In this document: positions 59,080 to 64,000 of the stretch, in pieces
Position numbering within the stretch: position 1 is the stretch's first letter
Layout of the letters: each line of letters starts with the position of its first letter
Origin: JAFDWI01 sp963764215
Lineage (GTDB): Bacteria; Actinomycetota; Acidimicrobiia; Acidimicrobiales; Iamiaceae
Assembly: GCA_963764215.1 (NCBI GenBank)
Contig: CAVXRS010000007.1
Coordinates: 62,001-126,000 of the forward strand
Reading direction: 5' to 3'
Length of the DNA: 64,000 bases
Position numbers and translations under genes: made by a program
The notes under the pieces: model-generated
What the model was told of the DNA's origin: nothing
What the model saw: only the letters and a program-made list of their open reading frames with translations
The model's database searches: none

Positions 59080-62000
59080 ATGCGACGGTCCTCATCGAAG
59101 AATCCCGGTCGGCCGCAGCGCTCCGGAGCCGAGCGGAGCAGGCGTCGCCGCATCGTCATCCTGGTGGTGCTGGGAGTCCTGATCGTGCTGTTCGCCTCGC
59201 TTCGGGGCGCGGCGAGCTTCTATGTCGACTACCTGTGGTTCGCCAGTCTTGGCAAGACCGGGGTCTGGGGTGCGGTGCTGGGCGCCAAGTTGGCCCTGGG
59301 TGCGATCTTCGTGGCGCTCGGCTTTCTGATCGTCTACCTGAACCTGTGGATTGCCGATCGGACCGCGCCGACGTTCGCCCTCGCGCAGTCCAACGATCAG
59401 ATCGTGCAGCGTTTCCACGAGGTCTTCGGCCACCGGCGGGGCTGGGTCCGTGCCGGGCTGGCAGCCGTGTTGGCCCTGTTCATGGGCGCAGGTGCGGCGA
59501 GTCAGTGGAACGACTGGATCCTGTTCACCCACTCGGTCAAGTTCGGCACCAAGGACGCCACGTTCGGCCGGGACGTCGGCTTCTACGTGTTCCGCCTGCC
59601 CTTCATCGAGTTCATCGTCTCGTGGTTGTTCGCGGCGCTGGTCGTGGCGCTGTTCGCGACGCTGGTCGCCGACTACTTCAACGGGGGCATCCGCATCGAG
59701 GTGCCCCGGGGTACGCCCTGGTCCGAGCGGGTCGGCCAACGCGTCAAGGTCCACGCGTCGGTGCTGTTGGCCCTGCTGGCGCTGACCAAGACGGCCGACT
59801 ACTGGTACGGCCGGTTCCAGTTGGTGTTCTCGACCCGGGGGACGGTCGACGGCGCGCTGTACACCGATTCGAACATCGAGCTGAAAGCGATCGACCTGCT
59901 GTTGGTGATCTCGGTGTTCGCGTGTGTGCTGTTCGTCGTGAACATCTGGCGGCGCGGTTGGGCGTTGCCGGTCGTGGCCGTGGGGCTCTGGGCGGTGGTG
60001 TCGATCCTGGGCGGGGTGGCGGTGCCGGCGTTGGTGCAGCGCTTCAGCGTGCAGCCCTCCGAGGAGGCCAAGGAGAAGCCGTATCTGGTCCACAACATCG
60101 AGGCGACCCGCCAGTCGTTCGGGCTGAACAAGGTGCACGTCGAGCCTTTCACCGATGATGGCAAGTTGGACGCGGCGACGTTGCGCGACAACGAGACGAC
60201 TGTGCAGAACGTGCGGCTGTGGGATCCGGCGGTCGTGCAGGAGGTGTTCACCAAGCTGCAGGGAATCCGGGGTTTCTACAATGTTCCCGAACCCGATGTC
60301 GACCGCTACAAGATCAACGGCAAGGTCACTCAGGTCCTCACCGCCGGTCGGGACATCGACGCGTCGTCGTTGCCCGAGAAATCCTGGGTCGCCCAGCACC
60401 TCTCCTACACGCACGGCTACGGCAACATCATGGCGCCCACGAATGCCGCGGACAGCGGCCAGCCGGTGTTCACCAACAAGGACATTCCGGTGGTGTCGTC
60501 GGGGAAGGGTACGAAGGTGACCCAGCCGGCCACCTACTTCGGCGAAGGTCAGGCCGGGTACGTGATCGCTGATTCCAAGACCCAGGAGATCGACTACGTC
60601 GACGCGTCCTCGAACACCAAGTACAACCGGTATCACGGCAAAGGCGGCATCCGCGTCGGTAGTGGCCTGAGTGGTTTCGTCCGTCGCAGTGCGGTGGCGC
60701 TGCGTTTCGCCGACATCAATCCGTTGATCTCTTCGAACGTCGACGCGCAGTCCAAGGTCCTGATCTACCGCGACGTGAAACAGCGGGTGCAGACCTTGGC
60801 GCCGTTCCTGTCCTTCGATTCCGATCCGTACGTGGTGGTCCGGTCCAACGGGCAGATCGACTACATCATCGACGGATACACGACGAGCTCGCACTACCCG
60901 AACGCGCAGCGGGCGATCACGTCGGACATCGCCACCGACAGCGGTCTGAACCGGCGGTTCAACTACGTGCGCAACTCGGTCAAGGCCGTGGTCAACGCCT
61001 ACGACGGGACCATCAAGTTGTACGTGGTCGACCCGTCCGATCCGGTGCTCCAGGCCTACGAGAAGGCGTTCCCCAATCTGTTCACGCCGCAGTCGAAGAT
61101 CCCCAAGGACCTCGCGGATCACTTCCGGTATCCCGCGGATCTGTTCAAGGTCCAGACCCGCATGTACGGCCGGTACCACCTGACGAACCCCGACACGTTC
61201 TACACCCAGGAGAACACGTGGGAGATCTCGGCCGACCCGAACAAGGCGGGGATTACCACCGGTGCGGCGCCCGGGGCAGTGGATGCGAACGGCAATCCGA
61301 TCCAGTCGGGTGCGGTGCCCATGGAGCCGTACTACCTGCTGATGCGCCTGCCCAAGGCGAAGCGCGAGTCGTTCCTGATGCTGCGGCCCTATGTGCCCAA
61401 GCAGTCGGGTTCACCGAACAAGCAGGTGCTGACCGGGTTCATGACCGCGGAGAGCGACCCGAAAGACTACGGGCGGCTGGACCTGTTCCAGTTGCCGGCC
61501 AACAACCTGCCCTCTGGGCCCTACAACGTCGCCGCGCAGATGATGCAGGACCGCAAGGTGTCGTCCACCCAGACGTTGTTGTGCAACTCCGGTCAACAGA
61601 GTGGGGGGTCGGAGTGTGAGTACGGCAATCTGCTGGTGATCCCGATCGATCAGTCGTTGTTGTACGTGCGCCCGTGGTATGTGAAGTCGTCCGGGAACAG
61701 TCTGCCCGAGTTGCAGCAGGTGATCGTGGCGTACGAGGACTCGTCGGGGAACCTGCAGGTCGCGGTCGAGTCCACGTTCCACGGTGCGCTCGTGGACCTG
61801 TTCGGGTCTGATGTACCCAAGACCCAGGAGAACAATCCATCTCCCGCGGTGAACCTGGCGCTGGGCAACAATGGTTCGAACTCGTCGTCGCCTTCGTCGT
61901 CGACCACGACATCGTCGACCACGACCACCACGACGGTGCCGCCGGCGACGGGTTCCCAGGCCGAGCTGATCGCCCAGTTGAACAAGGCATTTGCCGATGC

Positions 62001-62124
62001 GGACGACGCGCTCAAGCAGGGCGACCTGGTGGGTTACGCCAACGACATCGAGCGGGCCAAGATGCTGGCCGCGCAGCTCCAGGCGATGTCGTCGTCGAGC
62101 GCTCCGCCCACCACGTCCCGCTGA
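59080..62124 (+). CDS. UPF0182 (COG1615) membrane protein
   Basis: A 1,014-residue protein of the UPF0182 family, found in most actinobacteria and of unknown function. Seven membrane helices are in the first 320 residues (for example IVILVVLGVLIVLFASLRGAA and ISVFACVLFVVNIW). A large extracytoplasmic part follows with family blocks KPYLVHNIEATRQSFGL, VAQHLSYTHGYGNIMAP, IGGIRVGSGLSGFVRR-type (here GGIRVGSGLSGFVRRSAVAL), and YVVDPSDPVLQAYEKAFPNLF. A Ser/Thr-rich linker and a short acidic helical tail end it. ATG 59080. In mycobacteria relatives lie beside the PDZ/Lon gene (Rv3193c and Rv3194c), matching the arrangement here. Confidence 0.93.
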   Translation: MRRSSSKNPGRPQRSGAERSRRRRIVILVVLGVLIVLFASLRGAASFYVDYLWFASLGKTGVWGAVLGAKLALGAIFVALGFLIVYLNLWIADRTAPTFALAQSNDQIVQRFHEVFGHRRGWVRAGLAAVLALFMGAGAASQWNDWILFTHSVKFGTKDATFGRDVGFYVFRLPFIEFIVSWLFAALVVALFATLVADYFNGGIRIEVPRGTPWSERVGQRVKVHASVLLALLALTKTADYWYGRFQLVFSTRGTVDGALYTDSNIELKAIDLLLVISVFACVLFVVNIWRRGWALPVVAVGLWAVVSILGGVAVPALVQRFSVQPSEEAKEKPYLVHNIEATRQSFGLNKVHVEPFTDDGKLDAATLRDNETTVQNVRLWDPAVVQEVFTKLQGIRGFYNVPEPDVDRYKINGKVTQVLTAGRDIDASSLPEKSWVAQHLSYTHGYGNIMAPTNAADSGQPVFTNKDIPVVSSGKGTKVTQPATYFGEGQAGYVIADSKTQEIDYVDASSNTKYNRYHGKGGIRVGSGLSGFVRRSAVALRFADINPLISSNVDAQSKVLIYRDVKQRVQTLAPFLSFDSDPYVVVRSNGQIDYIIDGYTTSSHYPNAQRAITSDIATDSGLNRRFNYVRNSVKAVVNAYDGTIKLYVVDPSDPVLQAYEKAFPNLFTPQSKIPKDLADHFRYPADLFKVQTRMYGRYHLTNPDTFYTQENTWEISADPNKAGITTGAAPGAVDANGNPIQSGAVPMEPYYLLMRLPKAKRESFLMLRPYVPKQSGSPNKQVLTGFMTAESDPKDYGRLDLFQLPANNLPSGPYNVAAQMMQDRKVSSTQTLLCNSGQQSGGSECEYGNLLVIPIDQSLLYVRPWYVKSSGNSLPELQQVIVAYEDSSGNLQVAVESTFHGALVDLFGSDVPKTQENNPSPAVNLALGNNGSNSSSPSSSTTTSSTTTTTTVPPATGSQAELIAQLNKAFADADDALKQGDLVGYANDIERAKMLAAQLQAMSSSSAPPTTSR

Positions 62125-62163
62125 TCGCCCGACGGCGGTGCGTCGTCCCGGTCGTGGGGCGGG

Positions 62164-63021
62164 TCAGGCCTTGCGTGCCAGGTACACCCGGGCGTGTGCG
62201 GGGATCGACCATCCCCCGGTCGGGCCGGGGTCGCGGTACCGCTCGAGCGCGGCCATGACCGCGTCGATCGTGGCGCTCCGTTGTTCGGGTGACGCTTGAG
62301 CGAAGGCGGCGCCGACCGGTCCGGTCTGGAGGGCCAGTGCGATCTCCGCGCGGCCGGTGGCGTGCGGGAAGTGGCGGGGTTGGGTGACCTCGAGGACGCG
62401 CACGTCGGTGAACCCGGTCGCGGTGAGCAGCGCGACGGTGGCCTCCCGGTCGGCGAGCGAGAACGGCCCGGGTGCTTCCGGGTCGGCCGGTGCGATCTCG
62501 GCGCCGAGGGCGGCGGCCGCAGCTTCGTTGGGCACGGTCATCCACGGGTTGTCCGCCGCGTCCGCCCAGGCCACGAAGGAGAGTCGGCCGTGTGGTGCAA
62601 GGGAGTTGGCGAGGTTGGTGAATGCCTTGTCGGGTTCGTCGAAGAACATCACCCCGAAGCGGGAGTACATGACGTCGTGGTCGGCGCCCAGGTCGTCGTG
62701 TGCGGCGTCGGCGGCGCGCAGGGTGACGTTGGTCGGGGTGATGTGGCCGCGCATGATCGCGGCGCGCACCCGGTCACGGGCATGGGCGATCATCGCCGGG
62801 GAGATGTCGATGCCGGTGATCCGGGCGTTGGGGCCGGCCCGTTCGGCGAGTTGGATCGACCCGACGCCGGGGCCACAGCCGATGTCGAGGATGCGCATCT
62901 GGTCGCTGAGTGGCAGGGCGTCGAGCGCGACGGTCGAGTACGGGTCGGGCCGGTTCTCGGAAAGGTCGAGACGCTGGTTCCACACGTCGGCGAGTCGTTC
63001 CCATGTCTCACGCATTTGCAT
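62164..63021 (-). CDS. Class I SAM-dependent methyltransferase
   Basis: A 285-residue methyltransferase. SAM motif I is MRILDIGCGPGVGSIQLAER, followed by ARITGIDISPAMIAHARDR, a middle motif ADAAHDDLGADHDVMYSRFG, and LAPHGRLSFVAWADAADN after it. It most resembles small-molecule methyltransferases (UbiE/COQ5-like), but the substrate is unknown. ATG 63021 is chosen; the frame is open up to the tRNA gene, and ATG 63060 is an alternative. It is convergent with the UPF0182 gene. Confidence 0.85.
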   Translation of the reverse strand: MQMRETWERLADVWNQRLDLSENRPDPYSTVALDALPLSDQMRILDIGCGPGVGSIQLAERAGPNARITGIDISPAMIAHARDRVRAAIMRGHITPTNVTLRAADAAHDDLGADHDVMYSRFGVMFFDEPDKAFTNLANSLAPHGRLSFVAWADAADNPWMTVPNEAAAAALGAEIAPADPEAPGPFSLADREATVALLTATGFTDVRVLEVTQPRHFPHATGRAEIALALQTGPVGAAFAQASPEQRSATIDAVMAALERYRDPGPTGGWSIPAHARVYLARKA

Positions 63022-63140
63022 GGCGATGACCGTAGGCGACGGGAGCCCTGTCGCGTGCATGACCGATGGCACAACCCCGCGGCGGGTGCGGGCATCGGGC
63101 CGGGTTGGCACGGATGCGTCGAGCTGGCTATCGTCTCCGA

Positions 63141-63217
<77 letters not shown>

Positions 63218-63225
63218 AGACGTGA

Positions 63226-63253
63226 GGCCCGGAATCCAACGAGATTCCGGGCC
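63226..63253 (+). terminator. Strong hairpin after tRNA-fMet
   Basis: GGCCCGGAATC (63226-63236) pairs perfectly with GATTCCGGGCC (63243-63253), an 11-bp stem with a six-base loop, nine bases after the tRNA end and followed by TTC. It is the best terminator-like hairpin seen in the window. Confidence 0.8.
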
Positions 63254-63359
63254 TTCGTCATTGACGGGGGGCGGCCCCGCCAACAACGATCCGGTCGTCC
63301 TGTCAAACACGTGTCAAACGCATCGAACCGGACAGGGTGTCACGGGGCGTTCCCTGAAC

Positions 63360-64000
63360 TCACGGAGCTCGTTGCTGGATGACGTGAGTGGCGATCTCTT
63401 CGCGCCCTCGGTTCTCATCGCTGTTGATGAAGCTGTTGGCAAGTGCTGCCCCATGACTCTCCCACCAGTCGAGCAATGCTCGTGCGTTCGACCACATGGC
63501 AGCGATGAGTTCCGCTTGACCCGCGAGCGACTCCCGCAGGATGAGAGGGTCGGGGCTGTCGAAACGTGAGAGCTGGACGGTCGTGCCGTTCGATTGGGCC
63601 GAAACGTCGGTGACCGCATCGGACAGTGCGGTGACGTCGAGCGCTCCGTTGAGAGCTTGGATGTGGATCTCGACGAGACCGGTGGTGGGGTCCAGATGGA
63701 GGTAAGTATCGCCAGCCGTGAGTTGGCGGAGGGCCGACTTGCTCCAGATCCCCGGGTCCCCTGCACGCGTTCCAACCTTCGGGGGTGTGATTCCGACTTT
63801 GCTCGCGGCGGCACAGAACTCGATCAGGCGGCTTCTCAGAAGTTCGTCGGGTGGGGCCTGGGCGCCATGTCGACGGTGCTGTCGGATCGCGTGCTCGACG
63901 ATGAGAGCGAGTTCCCGGCCCCAGGGGCCTTCCTCGAAAAGCGCATCTCTGAGTTGTTCATGCGAGACCGTGCCGTCGAAGTGGTTCCGGTGTTCACCAG
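63360..64000 (-). CDS. Partial hypothetical protein, cut by window edge
   Basis: A leftward frame is open from the right edge to a TGA at 63362-63360, giving 212 residues of a protein whose start lies outside the window. Its composition (ELALIVEHAIRQHRRHGAQ, LIEFCAAASKVGITPPKVG, LHLDPTTGLVEIHIQALNG, LAGQAELIAAMWSNARALLDWW) is amphipathic, low in repeats and protein-like, unlike the other frames on this stretch. I do not recognise it. Local GC looks lower than in the neighbouring genes, and it lies just beyond a tRNA gene, a common place for acquired DNA. Confidence 0.6.
   Translation of the reverse strand, partial: GEHRNHFDGTVSHEQLRDALFEEGPWGRELALIVEHAIRQHRRHGAQAPPDELLRSRLIEFCAAASKVGITPPKVGTRAGDPGIWSKSALRQLTAGDTYLHLDPTTGLVEIHIQALNGALDVTALSDAVTDVSAQSNGTTVQLSRFDSPDPLILRESLAGQAELIAAMWSNARALLDWWESHGAALANSFINSDENRGREEIATHVIQQRAP

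Overview
The window is a 64 kb piece of a high-GC, gene-dense actinobacterial chromosome. A WhiB regulator, a TatA protein, an Eis-type acetyltransferase, a ppk1-MutT1-like pair, and a zincin/PDZ-Lon/UPF0182 neighbourhood support Actinomycetota. The gene mix (malyl-CoA lyase pair, K+-independent H+-pyrophosphatase, hopanoid-type epimerase and aminotransferase, SCP2 protein, N-acyl-D-amino acid deacylase) makes class Acidimicrobiia or a relative my best guess; this is inference, as there is no rRNA or marker phylogeny here. No prophage, insertion sequence, CRISPR array or rRNA was found. There is one tRNA, an initiator tRNA near the right end.

Layout. 1-10.9 kb: the 3' end of NADP isocitrate dehydrogenase, then single-gene units (MDR oxidoreductase, Eis-like acetyltransferase, D-aminoacylase, flavin reductase, PHB-depolymerase-like lipoprotein, aldehyde dehydrogenase, phosphotransferase, phosphoesterase). 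11-16.5 kb: malate dehydrogenase and a leftward run of VanZ, SCP2, DedA and H+-pyrophosphatase. 16.7-23 kb: a large adenylate cyclase/ATPase/TPR protein and the two malyl-CoA/citramalyl-CoA lyase paralogues. 23-29 kb: a cytochrome-b/molybdenum oxidoreductase unit, a two-component system, a glycosyltransferase and a methyltransferase, all broken by frameshifts. 29-34.5 kb: an adenosine/aminofutalosine deaminase and the sdhCAB operon. 34.5-44.4 kb: a GH2 protein, a MoxR/VWA pair, a hopanoid-type HpnA/HpnO pair and WhiB. 44.4-50 kb: a DNA methyltransferase fusion, FtcD, TatA and ppk1-nudix. 50-62 kb: an envelope and morphogenesis block (MFS, zincin, SDR-like, MreB-like, PDZ/Lon, DivIVA-like fusion, UPF0182). 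62-64 kb: a methyltransferase, tRNA-fMet with a strong terminator, and a truncated gene where composition changes.

Central carbon genes recur (icd, mdh, sdhCAB, mcl), consistent with an aerobic TCA cycle linked to C2/C3-CoA assimilation. H+-pyrophosphatase, polyphosphate kinase and the pyrophosphate-releasing biosynthetic genes point to phosphate-bond energy handling.

Two caveats matter. First, about a dozen otherwise good genes are interrupted by single-base shifts, several of them at runs of G or C and most densely at 23.5-28.9 kb. I read these as likely sequence errors and describe each such gene across the break. Second, the AT-core motif GTGCAAATTTCGG recurs only between genes, as a tandem triplet and in two 55-bp palindromic elements. 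It is the most distinctive unexplained nucleotide-level structure in the window.
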